From Pseudoclavibacter chungangensis (GTDB lineage: Bacteria; Actinomycetota; Actinomycetes; Actinomycetales; Microbacteriaceae): a stretch of DNA of 64,000 bases. This document shows positions 24,365 to 34,874 of this stretch, piece by piece. Position 1 is the first letter of the stretch, and every line of letters starts with the position of its first letter. The stretch covers positions 868,001 through 932,000 of the forward strand of contig NZ_JACCFV010000001.1 in NCBI RefSeq assembly GCF_013410545.1, written 5' to 3'. The position numbers and the translations under genes are program-made. The notes under the pieces were generated by a model. That model saw only the letters and a list, made by a program, of their open reading frames with translations. It ran no database searches and was not told the origin of the DNA.

Positions 24365-26494
24365 ATGGTCCGATGGTGGACGGCCGATGCGGGGCATTTC
24401 CTCGCCGCGCTCGTGGCCGGTTCCACCGTGCTCCTCGGCGGGGTCGTGACAGCGCACCCCGTGGAGGCGACCGTCGGGACGACATCCGTCACGGGGCCTG
24501 CGCTCACTGACGAGGCGGAACCCATGGCGTGGGACGGCCGGACTCCGCAACAGCCCGTCGCCGTCGACGGCGAGGCGCAGCCGGTCTACGAGGGGCATCC
24601 GGTCGTGGAGGAGGGCGTGTGGATCATCGTCCCGGGCGTCGACAGCGACCTCGACGGGCGCGACGATCGAGTGCGGGCGGTCGTGTACCGCGCGGCCGAC
24701 ACCGAGCTCGGTGCCGCGAGCATCCGCGTGCCCGTGGTCGTCCAGATGTCGCCCTACTTCGCGGGGACCTCGACGGAAACGGGGGTGCACGACATGCACG
24801 AGCCGCCCTGGGATCCGAGCATGCCCGTTCCCGAGGGGACCGTCGGTGCCGTGCCGGCACCGTACCCGCCCTGGCCACCCTCGCGCGGTGGCAACACCTT
24901 CTTCACCGATCGCGGCTACGCGTTCGTCGAGGTCGCCGCGCTCGGCACGGCCGAGTCGGACGGCTGCCCGGGCATGCTGAACGGCGACGACGTCGCTTCG
25001 GCACGGGCCGTCGTCGACTGGGTCGCGGGCCGCACGCTCGCGCAGGACGACGCCGGGGGCGAGCGTCGCGCGACGTGGTCGAACGGCTCCGTCGGCATGA
25101 CCGGGATGTCCCACGACGGCGCGCTCGCACTCGCGGCATCGACGACCGGGGTGGACGGGCTCGACGCGGTCGTGTCCGCATCGGCACCGACGAGCATGTA
25201 CGACTTCGAACGCATGGGCGGTGCGGCGATCTCGACCGACGGCGCTCCGGGAACCGACCTCGACGACTACATCCGGTTCCTCCTCACCACGCCTGAACTC
25301 CGCGAGCGCTGCCACCACGCGGTCATGGCGGTCGCGCACGGGCAGGCGCGGGCGACGGGGGAGTACAACGCGTTCTGGGCCGAGCGGAATCTGCGCGACG
25401 GCGTCGACGGCGTCACCGCGCCGACCCTCCTCGCGGCGGGGACGAGCGACTGGAACGTGCGCCTCGACCACACGACGCGGTGGTACACGGCACTGCACGA
25501 CCGCGGCGTGCCCGTCGAACTCGTGCTGCACCGGTACGGGCACGAGTCCCTCGGGCCGATCTGGAACGCTCACGTCAACCGCTGGTTCACGCGCTACCTG
25601 TTCGGGATCGACGACGGTGCCACGCACGACGGCACCGTGACGACGCAGACCGAGGACCGCACCGGCTGGACGACTACGGCGTCGTGGCCGACGCCGGGGA
25701 GCTCCATCGTGCGGTTCGGACTGCGCCCACCCGACGGGGCGCGGAGCGGGCTCGCCCTGTTCGACCGGGACGTCGATGCGGCCGGTGCGGCCGCGGCGGG
25801 GTGGACGAGCGCAACCCTCGTCGACGACGCGCTCGCGACGCACGCGGAACTCGCCGCGAGCGACCACCCCGGCCGCGTCCTGTACGCCACGAATCGGGCA
25901 TCGCGGGACGTCGCCGTGAGCGGCACACCCGTCGCCGAGCTGCGCGTGAGCTTCAGCAGCGTCGCGCCGAACCTCTCGCTCCAGCTCCTCGACCGCGCGC
26001 CGGACGGCAGCACGCAGATCGTGAGCCGTGCGTGGTGGGACCCGCAGAACCGCTCGTCCCTCACGGCGTCCGAACCCGTCGTGCCGGGAACGGCCTACGA
26101 CATGGTGATTCCGCTCGTGCCCGTGCAACACACGATCGAGTCGGGGCACCGGCTCGAGCTCATGGTGTTCGCGACCGACATCGCGGACGATCTCGACCGC
26201 AGTTGCGTCACCCTGTGCGGCACGCCCGGAACGGCAATCACGGTCTTCCCCCTGGGAAGCGCGCTCGAGGTCCCCGTCGTCGGCGGCCTCGACCACGCCG
26301 GAACCGCACTCGGCCTCGCCTCGCCGCCCGATGCGGCATGGTCGCCGGTGCGTGCGCTCGCCGATCCGAGCGCTGCGGTCGCGCTCGCGATGGCGCTCGC
26401 GCCACTCGTGGCCACGCTCGTGTTCGCCCTCCTGTGGGGCGGGCGACGCCGATACCGCCTCGTCGCGGAGCGGCGCACTAGGACACCCGGCTGA
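24365..26494 (+). CDS. Second X-Pro dipeptidyl-peptidase-like hydrolase, C-terminal membrane anchor
   Basis: The 709-residue paralogue of the preceding gene, clearly similar throughout. A signal or anchor helix (~12-30) precedes the mature region, which contains the shared PVYEGHPVVEEGVWIIVPG. The nucleophile elbow is GMTGMSHDG with Ser249; the Tyr of the family motif is His250 here. Asp362 (GTSDWNV) and His393 (HRYGHES) complete the triad. The jelly-roll domain ends with a C-terminal helix AMALAPLVATLVFALLW and basic tail but no LPxTG-type motif, so it is probably membrane- not wall-bound. Start ATG at 24365 after GGAGCG. A duplication with changed anchoring. Confidence 0.85.
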   Translation: MVRWWTADAGHFLAALVAGSTVLLGGVVTAHPVEATVGTTSVTGPALTDEAEPMAWDGRTPQQPVAVDGEAQPVYEGHPVVEEGVWIIVPGVDSDLDGRDDRVRAVVYRAADTELGAASIRVPVVVQMSPYFAGTSTETGVHDMHEPPWDPSMPVPEGTVGAVPAPYPPWPPSRGGNTFFTDRGYAFVEVAALGTAESDGCPGMLNGDDVASARAVVDWVAGRTLAQDDAGGERRATWSNGSVGMTGMSHDGALALAASTTGVDGLDAVVSASAPTSMYDFERMGGAAISTDGAPGTDLDDYIRFLLTTPELRERCHHAVMAVAHGQARATGEYNAFWAERNLRDGVDGVTAPTLLAAGTSDWNVRLDHTTRWYTALHDRGVPVELVLHRYGHESLGPIWNAHVNRWFTRYLFGIDDGATHDGTVTTQTEDRTGWTTTASWPTPGSSIVRFGLRPPDGARSGLALFDRDVDAAGAAAAGWTSATLVDDALATHAELAASDHPGRVLYATNRASRDVAVSGTPVAELRVSFSSVAPNLSLQLLDRAPDGSTQIVSRAWWDPQNRSSLTASEPVVPGTAYDMVIPLVPVQHTIESGHRLELMVFATDIADDLDRSCVTLCGTPGTAITVFPLGSALEVPVVGGLDHAGTALGLASPPDAAWSPVRALADPSAAVALAMALAPLVATLVFALLWGGRRRYRLVAERRTRTPG

Positions 26495-26536
26495 GCCCCG
26501 GCCCGGAACGGGTACGGTGCGTTCTCCACGTGGCGA

Positions 26537-26549
26537 TAAACTGCGAGGA
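26537..26549 (+). promoter_or_regulatory. Leaderless -10 box of oleA
   Basis: TAAACT (26537-26542) fits TANNNT and lies 6 nt before the ATG at 26549, predicting transcription from the start codon itself. No convincing -35 in the GC-rich upstream sequence. Part of a set of similar starts in this window. Confidence 0.4.
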
Positions 26550-27610
26550 TGCGTCAAACCACCTCCTCCGCTCGTCGCGGGGAGTCGTCCACCGGGAACG
26601 CCACCACGCGTTTCGAGAACGTCTCGCTCCTGTCGGTCGCGAGCACCATTCCGGGGCGGGTGACGACGTCGGACAGCCTCGAGGACCGCCTCCTCGCCGC
26701 ACTATCGCGCCTCAAGCTCCGCCCCGGCCTGCTGCGACGCGTCGCGGGCGTGCTCGAACGACGCAACTGGGCTCCCGGGGAGTCCTCCGAGGAGGGCACG
26801 GTCGATGCGGGGCGGCGCGCGCTCGCGGAGGCCGGCGTCGACCCGTCGCAGGTCGGGCTCATGATCAACACCTCCGTCACGCGCAAGCACCTCGAACCGT
26901 CGGTGGCGGTGCGGCTGCACCACGAACTCGGCCTGCCCTCGTCTGCCGTCAACTTCGACATCACGAACGCGTGCCTCGGGTTCATCAACGGCATGAGTCT
27001 CGCGGCGGGCATGATCGAATCCGGCCAGATCCGCTACGCGATGGTCGTCAACGGCGAGGACGCCGACGACATCCAGGTCAACACGGTCGAGCGGCTCCTG
27101 CGGGACGACATCGACCGGGAGGGCTTCATGAGCGAATTCGCGTCGCTCACCCTCGGCTCCGGTTCGGCCGTGGCCGTGCTCGGCCCGAGTGACGCCCACG
27201 CCGACGGACACCGCATCCTCGGCGGCGTCACCCGCGCCGCGACGCAGTTCCACGAGCTCTGCGTCGGGAGTGTCGACGGCATGTTCACCGATGCGAAGGC
27301 GCTCCTGCGCGGTGGTCTCGATCTCGTCGTGGCCGCGTGGAAGGAAGCTTCCGCCGAGTGGGACTGGGCGACGATGGACCGCTACATCACGCATCAGGTG
27401 TCGAGCGTCCACACGAACGCGATCGTGAAGGCCGCGCACCTCGACGCGTCCAAGGTGCCGACGACCTTCCCGCGATTCGGGAACGTCGGCCCGGCCTCGG
27501 TGCCGATCACGCTCGTCGAGGAGCAGTCGACACTGCGTCGCGGGGATCGCGTGCTCCTCATGGGCGTCGGCTCGGGGCTCAACACGGCCATGATGGAGCT
27601 GGCCTGGTGA
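26549..27610 (+). CDS. oleA: OleA, acyl-CoA condensing thiolase for olefin synthesis
   Basis: The 353-residue thiolase-fold enzyme joins two fatty acyl-CoAs head to head into a beta-keto acid. Catalytic Cys142 lies in DITNACLGFINGM, His282 in YITHQVSSVH and Asn312 in FPRFGNVGPAS, spaced as in OleA of Xanthomonas. Glu116 in HLEPS corresponds to the special glutamate that distinguishes OleA from FabH. Context (oleBC, oleD immediately downstream) confirms the pathway. The N-terminal ~20 residues are Ser/Thr/Arg-rich. Its stop overlaps the GTG of oleBC. Confidence 0.9.
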   Translation: MRQTTSSARRGESSTGNATTRFENVSLLSVASTIPGRVTTSDSLEDRLLAALSRLKLRPGLLRRVAGVLERRNWAPGESSEEGTVDAGRRALAEAGVDPSQVGLMINTSVTRKHLEPSVAVRLHHELGLPSSAVNFDITNACLGFINGMSLAAGMIESGQIRYAMVVNGEDADDIQVNTVERLLRDDIDREGFMSEFASLTLGSGSAVAVLGPSDAHADGHRILGGVTRAATQFHELCVGSVDGMFTDAKALLRGGLDLVVAAWKEASAEWDWATMDRYITHQVSSVHTNAIVKAAHLDASKVPTTFPRFGNVGPASVPITLVEEQSTLRRGDRVLLMGVGSGLNTAMMELAW

Positions 27611-30456
27611 GTCGCGCCGCGGCGACACCGCCCGAGGGACTGCCGGGGCTCGACCCGGCGTGGAGCCGGATCGTCGCCGCGCCGGGTGTCGTCGCGGATG
27701 CCGGCCGCACCCGCGAGTGGCACGTCCTCGACACGGGCGGCGCGCTCGCGGCCCTCGGCGTCCGGCCGCGCGGCACGATCCTCGCCGTGCACGGCAATCC
27801 CACGTGGTCGTACCTCTGGCGCTCGCTCCTCGCCGCGTCCCTCGAGCGTGCCGCCGCGGGAGAGGTCGCGTGGCGCGTCGTCGCGGTCGATCAGCTCGAC
27901 ATGGGGTACTCCGAGCGAACGGGCACCGAACGGCCGCTGCCGCAGCGGGTCGCCGAGCTCGGCGCACTCACGGCCGCGCTCGGGCTCGACGGGCCCGTCG
28001 TCACGATGGGGCACGACTGGGGCGGTGTCGTGTCGCTCGGCTGGGCCGTCGATCACCCCGATTCGCTCGCCGGTGTGCTGCTGCTCAACACGGCCGTGCA
28101 CCACCCCGCAGGCGTGCCCATTCCCGCGCCGCTCCGCTTCGCACGTGCCCGTGGCGTACTCGCGGCGAGCACGGTGTCGACGACCGCGTTCCTCGACACG
28201 ACGCTCTCGCTCGCCCGGCCTCGCCTCGACGCCGCCGTGCGGAACGCCTACCGGGCCCCGTACGCGAGCGCCGCTCGGCGGGGCGGGATCGGCGGGTTCG
28301 TGCGCGACATCCCCGTCGACGCGACCCACGACAGCTTCGCCGAGCTCGAACGCATCGCGACCGGCGTCGCCCGGCTCCGGGTGCCGGCGTTCCTGCAGTG
28401 GGGGCCGGAGGACCCGATCTTCGGCGACCGCTATCTCGCGGATCTCGTCGAGCGCCTGCCGCAGGCGGATGTGCACCGGTACGAGCGGGCGGGACACCTC
28501 GTCGCCGAGGAGCGGCCGTACGCCGACGCCGCGTTCGAGTGGCTCGCCGGTGCACTCGGGGGAGCCGGTGCACTCGGGGGAGCCGGTGCACTCGGGGGAG
28601 CCGGTGCACTCGGGGGAGCGGATGCCTCGGCCCGGCCCACCGACCTCGGCACGGGCCCCGAGGACGCGGCCGGGTCGATCGACGCGTCCACCGACGCCGG
28701 GGACCACTCGGGCGACGACGCGCATTCGGGCGACGACGCGCACTCGGGCGACGATGCGGACTCGGATGGCAACACCCGATCCGTCGGTGACGCCGACTTC
28801 GTACCCCTGTGGCGTGCCCTCGACGAGCGGGCGGCCGACGACGCTACCGCGGTCATCGACATGTCCTCCGGCGCGAGCGGGGCGGGCGAGGTGAGCTGGC
28901 GGCGACTGCACGATCGAGTGCAGCGCATAGCGGCGGGACTCCACGCGCTCGGCGTGCGCCGCGGCACCCGCGTCTCGCTGCTCGTGCAGCCCGGCCCGAC
29001 GCTCACTGCGGTCGTGTACGCGTGCGTGCGCATCGGCGCGATTGTCGTCGTCGCGGACGCCGGGCTCGGCGTGCGCGGGCTCACGCGCGCCGTCCGCGGG
29101 GCGCGCCCCGAGTTCATCATCGGTCAACGCCCGGGGCTCGCCGCGGCGAGCGTCCTCGGCTGGCCCGGCGTGCGTATCTCGGCCGAACGACTCACGGCGC
29201 CGCTCGCTCGCACGCTCGGCGTGACGCACAGCCTCGGTGAGGTGGCCCGGCTCGGCCGCGGCCGATCGCTTCCGCCCGAGCCCTCGTCGTCCGACGTCGC
29301 GGCGATCCTGTTCACGTCCGGTTCGACGGGCCCCGCGAAGGGGGTCGTCTACACGCACGCGCAGCTCGCGGCGGTCCGCGACGTACTCGCCGCGCACTTC
29401 GAGGTGACGGCCGACACGGGACTCGTCACCGGTTTCGCGCCGTTCGCGCTGCTCGGGCCGGCGCTCGGCACGCGCTCGGCGACACCCGACATGGACGTGT
29501 CCTCCCCGCGGACGCTCACGGCGCGTGCGGTCGCCGCGGCCGTCCGCGCCTCCGACGCCCGCATCGTGTTCCTCTCGCCGGCCGCGATCCTCAACGTCGT
29601 CGCGACGGCGGGCGAACTCGACGCGGCCGACCACGCCGCACTCGGGCGCGTGCACACGTTCCTCTCGACGGGTGCGCCCGTCGGCCCCGGCACGCTCGAG
29701 TCGGCGGCGTCGCTCATGCCCGCCGCGACCGCACACACGCCGTACGGCATGACCGAGTGCCTTCTCGTGACCGACATCACCCTCGACGAACTGCGCGCGG
29801 CCGACGCCGCGCCGGACGCGGGCGTGTGCGTCGGCGCGCCGATCGGTGACAACCGCGTGCTCGTGAGTGCGCTCGACGACGACGGCCTGGCGACGGGCGC
29901 CGCGAGCGCACGCCCCGGCGTGCTCGGCGAGGTGCTCGTCTCGGCACCGCACCTGAAGCAGCGGTACGACCGTCTCTGGATCACCGACCGCGAGGCGGTG
30001 CGCGAGACCGCGGCGATCGACACGGGTGACACGGGTGCGCGGCGCTGGCACCGGACGGGCGATGTCGGCCACCTCGACGGTGACGGCAGGCTGTGGATCG
30101 AGGGGCGAGTGCCGCACGTGCTCGTGACCGAGCGCGGTCCGCTCGCGCCCGTGGGAACGGAGCAGGACGTCGAGCGGGTGCCCGAGGTGCGCCGCGCGGC
30201 GCTCGCCGGGGTCGGGCCGCGCGGCGTGCAGCAGGCCGTCGCCGTCGTCGAGACGCTGGACCCGGCGGCGCGGCCGGCGCTCGCGGATCCCGCGCTCACG
30301 GCCGCGATCCGCGCGAGCACGGCCACGCCGCTCGCGGCCGTATTCGTCGTGCCCAAGCTCCCGACCGACATCCGACACAACTCCAAGATCGATCGCTCGC
30401 GACTGTCGGCGTGGGCCGAACACGTCCTCGCGGGCGGCAGGGTGACGGGGCCGTGA
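27607..30456 (+). CDS. oleBC: OleBC fusion: beta-lactone decarboxylase plus beta-lactone synthetase
   Basis: The 949-residue two-domain enzyme has an OleB part (residues ~1-315), a haloalkane-dehalogenase-like fold with HGNPTWSYLWR, nucleophile Asp137 in GHDWGG and His297 in RAGHLVAEE. It removes CO2 from a beta-lactone to give the olefin. The OleC part (~400-949) is an AMP-binding ligase-like beta-lactone synthetase with FTSGSTGPAKG (from 569), YGMTE (713-717) and late Lys927 in NSKIDR. The linker contains GALGGA x4 and HSGDDA x3 repeats. Fusion of OleB and OleC is known from Actinobacteria such as Micrococcus. GTG start and stop both overlap neighbours by 4 bp. Confidence 0.9.
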   Translation: MSRAAATPPEGLPGLDPAWSRIVAAPGVVADAGRTREWHVLDTGGALAALGVRPRGTILAVHGNPTWSYLWRSLLAASLERAAAGEVAWRVVAVDQLDMGYSERTGTERPLPQRVAELGALTAALGLDGPVVTMGHDWGGVVSLGWAVDHPDSLAGVLLLNTAVHHPAGVPIPAPLRFARARGVLAASTVSTTAFLDTTLSLARPRLDAAVRNAYRAPYASAARRGGIGGFVRDIPVDATHDSFAELERIATGVARLRVPAFLQWGPEDPIFGDRYLADLVERLPQADVHRYERAGHLVAEERPYADAAFEWLAGALGGAGALGGAGALGGAGALGGADASARPTDLGTGPEDAAGSIDASTDAGDHSGDDAHSGDDAHSGDDADSDGNTRSVGDADFVPLWRALDERAADDATAVIDMSSGASGAGEVSWRRLHDRVQRIAAGLHALGVRRGTRVSLLVQPGPTLTAVVYACVRIGAIVVVADAGLGVRGLTRAVRGARPEFIIGQRPGLAAASVLGWPGVRISAERLTAPLARTLGVTHSLGEVARLGRGRSLPPEPSSSDVAAILFTSGSTGPAKGVVYTHAQLAAVRDVLAAHFEVTADTGLVTGFAPFALLGPALGTRSATPDMDVSSPRTLTARAVAAAVRASDARIVFLSPAAILNVVATAGELDAADHAALGRVHTFLSTGAPVGPGTLESAASLMPAATAHTPYGMTECLLVTDITLDELRAADAAPDAGVCVGAPIGDNRVLVSALDDDGLATGAASARPGVLGEVLVSAPHLKQRYDRLWITDREAVRETAAIDTGDTGARRWHRTGDVGHLDGDGRLWIEGRVPHVLVTERGPLAPVGTEQDVERVPEVRRAALAGVGPRGVQQAVAVVETLDPAARPALADPALTAAIRASTATPLAAVFVVPKLPTDIRHNSKIDRSRLSAWAEHVLAGGRVTGP
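28549..28620 (+). repeat. Four 18-bp repeats in the OleBC linker
   Basis: The unit GGTGCACTCGGGGGAGCC occurs four times without interruption (28549, 28567, 28585, 28603; the last copy ends GCG) and encodes Gly-Ala-Leu-Gly-Gly-Ala. It is in frame, so changes in copy number would lengthen or shorten the hinge without breaking the protein. Confidence 0.9.
28705..28758 (+). repeat. Three 18-bp repeats encoding HSGDDA in the OleBC linker
   Basis: Three in-frame copies of an 18-bp unit (28705, 28723, 28741), each coding His/His-Ser-Gly-Asp-Asp-Ala with minor synonymous changes. They make an acidic second part of the hinge between OleB and OleC, after the glycine/alanine repeats. Confidence 0.85.
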
Positions 30457-31430
30457 ACGTGCTCGTCACGGGCGCGTCCGGATTCCTCGGCCGGGCCGTC
30501 GCGGCGACGCTCGTCGCCGTTGGCCACGACGTGCGCACGCTGCAGCGCCGGCCCTCGACCGTGCCCGGCGTGACGGATCTGTCGGGCTCGATCACCGACG
30601 TCGACCTCGTCGCGCGCGCGGTGGACGGTGCCGACGGTGTCGTGCACCTCGCCGCGAAGGTGTCGCTCGCGGGCGACCCGGCGCAGTTCCGCGCGATCAA
30701 CGTCGACGGCACCGCCGGGCTGCTCGACGCCGCCGAACGGGCGGGCGTCTCGCGGTTCGTGCAGGTGTCCTCACCCTCGGTCGCGCACGCGGGCCATGCG
30801 CTCGCGGGCGTCGGTGCCGAGCCGGCGTCGCCCGAACACGCGCGCGGCGAGTACGCGCGCACGAAGGCCGAGGCCGAGTTGCTCGCGCTCGCGCGCGACC
30901 GTGACGGCTTCGCGGTCGTCGCGGTGCGACCGCACCTCGTGTGGGGACCGGGCGACACCCAGCTCGTCGCCCGCATCGTCGACCGGGCGCGTCGAGGCCG
31001 CCTGCCGCTCCTCGACGGTGGCACGGCGCTCATCGACACGACCTATGTCGACAACGCGGCGAGCGGCATCGTCGCGGCCCTCCATCGCGCCGAGGACGCG
31101 CACGGCAATGCCTACGTCATCACGAACGGGGAACCCCGGCCCGTCGCCGATCTGCTCGCGGGCATCTGCCTCGCCTCGGGCGTCGAGCCGCCCGCGTGGA
31201 GCGTCCCCGCGATACTCGGCCGCGCGGTCGGCACCGTCGTCGAGCGCGTCTGGGCCGTCCGGCCGGGCCAGGACGAGCCGCCCATGACGGCGTTCCTCGC
31301 CGAACAGCTCTCGACCGCACACTGGTTCGACCAGCGCGCCACGCGCCGCGACCTCGACTGGGCGCCGCACGTGTCGATCGACGAGGGGCTGCGCCTGCTC
31401 GCGGCGCACGCCGCCGACACGGCCCGCTGA
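30453..31430 (+). CDS. oleD: OleD, NADPH-dependent 2-alkyl-3-ketoalkanoic acid reductase
   Basis: The 325-residue extended short-chain dehydrogenase has the Rossmann motif VTGASGFLGRA (residues 5-15) and catalytic Tyr134/Lys138 in GEYARTKAE. A VRPHLVWGPGDTQLV segment typical of 3-beta-HSD/OleD-type enzymes is present. It reduces the OleA beta-keto acid to the beta-hydroxy acid, which OleC cyclises and OleB decarboxylates. GTG start overlaps the oleBC stop (GTGA). It completes the oleA-oleBC-oleD operon. Confidence 0.88.
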   Translation: MNVLVTGASGFLGRAVAATLVAVGHDVRTLQRRPSTVPGVTDLSGSITDVDLVARAVDGADGVVHLAAKVSLAGDPAQFRAINVDGTAGLLDAAERAGVSRFVQVSSPSVAHAGHALAGVGAEPASPEHARGEYARTKAEAELLALARDRDGFAVVAVRPHLVWGPGDTQLVARIVDRARRGRLPLLDGGTALIDTTYVDNAASGIVAALHRAEDAHGNAYVITNGEPRPVADLLAGICLASGVEPPAWSVPAILGRAVGTVVERVWAVRPGQDEPPMTAFLAEQLSTAHWFDQRATRRDLDWAPHVSIDEGLRLLAAHAADTAR

Positions 31431-32909
<1,479 letters not shown>

Positions 32910-32939
32910 CCGGCACCGACCGACCTCGCCCCGACGAGC

Positions 32940-32981
32940 GCCCGACGCCCGGCACCGCCCACGCGGTGCCGGGCGTCGGGC
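32940..32981. terminator. Bidirectional terminator after argG
   Basis: A perfect 19-bp inverted repeat (arms 32940-32958 and 32963-32981, loop CCAC) begins 31 bp after argG and ends 8 bp before the stop of the convergent ABC-ATPase gene. It can serve both strands. The plus-strand tail is GTTGCTGCT. Confidence 0.8.
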
Positions 32982-32988
32982 GTTGCTG

Positions 32989-33825
32989 CTAGTGCGCTCC
33001 CGCGTCAGCCGCGCTCGTCTCGCCCGTCGTCGTGCGGTGCCGTCCGATGGGCAGCATGAGTGGGCGGCCAGAGGTGGGATCCGCGATGATGCGGCTCTCG
33101 AGCCCGAACACCGTGCGCACCGTGTCGACCGTGAGCACGTCGTCGGGTGCGCCGGCCGAGTGCACGCGCCCGTCGGCGAGCGCGACGAGGTGGTCGGCGT
33201 AGCGCGCCGCGAGGTTCAGGTCGTGGAGCACCATGAGGATCGTCGTGCCGCGCTCCCGGTTCAGGTCGACGAGCAGGTCGAGCACCTCGACCTGGTGGGC
33301 GACGTCGAGGAAGGTCGTCGGCTCGTCGAGCAACAGCAGCTCCGTCTGCTGCGCGAGGGCCATCGCGATCCAGACGCGTTGCCGCTGGCCACCCGACAGC
33401 TCGTCGACCGCGAGCTCCGCGAGCTCGAGCGTGTCCGTCGCCTCGAGCGCCGCGGCGACGGCCTCGTCGTCGCCTCGCGACCACCGCGCGAACGCCCGCT
33501 GATGCGGATTCCGACCCCGGCCGACGAGGTCGGAGACCGTGATGCCCTCGGGCGCGATCGGTGACTGGGGGAGCAGCCCGAGCGTGCGCGCGAGCGCTTT
33601 CGCGGGCATGCGGTGCACCTCCTTCCCGTCGAGCAGCACGTGGCCCGCGCGCGGGGCGAGGAGACGCGACATCGAGCGCAGGAGCGTCGACTTGCCGCAT
33701 GCGTTCGCGCCGACGATCGCCGTGATCGCGCCATCGGGCACGGTGAGCTCGAGCCCCTCGATGACGCCATGGTCGCCGTAGCCGAGCGACAGGCCGGCGG
33801 CCTCGAGCGTGTGCCTGGCGGTCAC
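32989..33825 (-). CDS. Siderophore ABC transporter ATP-binding protein
   Basis: The 278-residue FecE/FepC-type ATPase has Walker A GANACGKST (39-47), the ABC signature LSGGQ at 143-147, Walker B LLLLDEP at 163-169 and a switch His in VLHDLNLAARYAD. It energises ferric-siderophore import through the two permeases encoded upstream. The GTG start at 33825 overlaps the permease stop by 4 bp. Last gene of the operon SBP-permease-permease-ATPase. Confidence 0.9.
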   Translation of the reverse strand: MTARHTLEAAGLSLGYGDHGVIEGLELTVPDGAITAIVGANACGKSTLLRSMSRLLAPRAGHVLLDGKEVHRMPAKALARTLGLLPQSPIAPEGITVSDLVGRGRNPHQRAFARWSRGDDEAVAAALEATDTLELAELAVDELSGGQRQRVWIAMALAQQTELLLLDEPTTFLDVAHQVEVLDLLVDLNRERGTTILMVLHDLNLAARYADHLVALADGRVHSAGAPDDVLTVDTVRTVFGLESRIIADPTSGRPLMLPIGRHRTTTGETSAADAGAH

Positions 33826-34874
33826 AGGGATCCTCCCGAACGGTTGGTGCGGATGATGAGGTACACGAGATACGGCGCACCGAGCGCGCCGGTGACGACA
33901 CCGACCGGGTACTTCGTCCCGAACGCGAACTGCCCGACGAGGTCCGCCGTCAGGACGAGCAGCGCCCCGACGAACGCGGCCGGGAGCAACAGGGAGCCGT
34001 GCGGCCCGAACACGCGCGCCGCGATGGGCCCCGCGAGGAACGCGACGAACGCGATGGGCCCCGTCGCCGAGGTCGCGAACGCGATGAGGCCGACCGCCGC
34101 GACGATGAGCAGGATGCGGGTCCGCTCGGTGCGCACACCGAGCGCGGCCGCCGCGTCGTCGCCGAGCTGCAGCATCGACAGGTCGCGGCCGCGCGAGAGC
34201 AGGACCGGGCCCAGCACGCCGAGCGCGACGAGCACGGGCAGGACGTCGCCCCACGACGAGCCGTTGAGGCTTCCCGTCAACCAGCGCATGGCCTCCTGCA
34301 GCTCCCACTGCGGCGCCTTCTCGAGCACGAACGACGTCACGGCGTCGAGCATCGCCGCGATGCCGATGCCGATGAGCACGAGCCGCGTCCCGGCGACGCC
34401 GCCCCGGAACGAGAGGAGGTAGACGGCGACGGCGACCGCGAGTCCGACGACGATCGCGAGGACCGACACCCGGGCGCCCGTCAGCCCGAGGACGACGATC
34501 GAGAACGCGGCCGCGGCGCTCGCCCCGGCGCTGATGCCGATGATGTCCGGACTCGCGAGCGGATTGCGGAGCATCGTCTGGAACGTCACGCCGCCGAGCC
34601 CGAAGCACACGCCCACGAGAACGGCGAGCACGGCGCGCGGCAGACGGAGACGGCCGACCGTGAAGCTCGCACCGGGTACGTCGCCGCCCAGCACGACCGC
34701 GAGGACGTCCGCCGGCGGGTAGAAGCGTTCGCCGACCATGAGCGAGGCGGCGAACACAGCGAGCACGAGGACGCCCACGACGCCGAGCAGTAGCGTGCGC
34801 CGTCGTTCGCGGCGCCGGCGGAGCGTGCCGACGAATGCCGCCGTCCGTTCGGTCGCGGGTGCGATCCCGGTCAC
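33822..34874 (-). CDS. Siderophore ABC transporter permease (FepG/FecD type)
   Basis: The 350-residue polytopic protein of the BtuC/FecCD family has about nine to ten helices. The conserved block FQTMLRNPLASPDIIGISAG and the cytoplasmic GLRTER-equivalent ALGVRTERTR that contacts the ATPase are present. The ending GTKYPVGVVTGALGAPYLVYLI is typical. GTG start at 34874 overlaps the preceding permease by 4 bp. Pairs with the next permease as a heterodimer in the membrane. Confidence 0.9.
   Translation of the reverse strand: MTGIAPATERTAAFVGTLRRRRERRRTLLLGVVGVLVLAVFAASLMVGERFYPPADVLAVVLGGDVPGASFTVGRLRLPRAVLAVLVGVCFGLGGVTFQTMLRNPLASPDIIGISAGASAAAAFSIVVLGLTGARVSVLAIVVGLAVAVAVYLLSFRGGVAGTRLVLIGIGIAAMLDAVTSFVLEKAPQWELQEAMRWLTGSLNGSSWGDVLPVLVALGVLGPVLLSRGRDLSMLQLGDDAAAALGVRTERTRILLIVAAVGLIAFATSATGPIAFVAFLAGPIAARVFGPHGSLLLPAAFVGALLVLTADLVGQFAFGTKYPVGVVTGALGAPYLVYLIIRTNRSGGSL

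Noticed and set aside
27394..30423. 1009-residue open frame antisense to oleBC
   Set aside because: Product is Arg/Gly/Asp-rich with no fold motifs; oleBC on the other strand has complete catalytic motifs. Long antisense frames are expected at this GC content.
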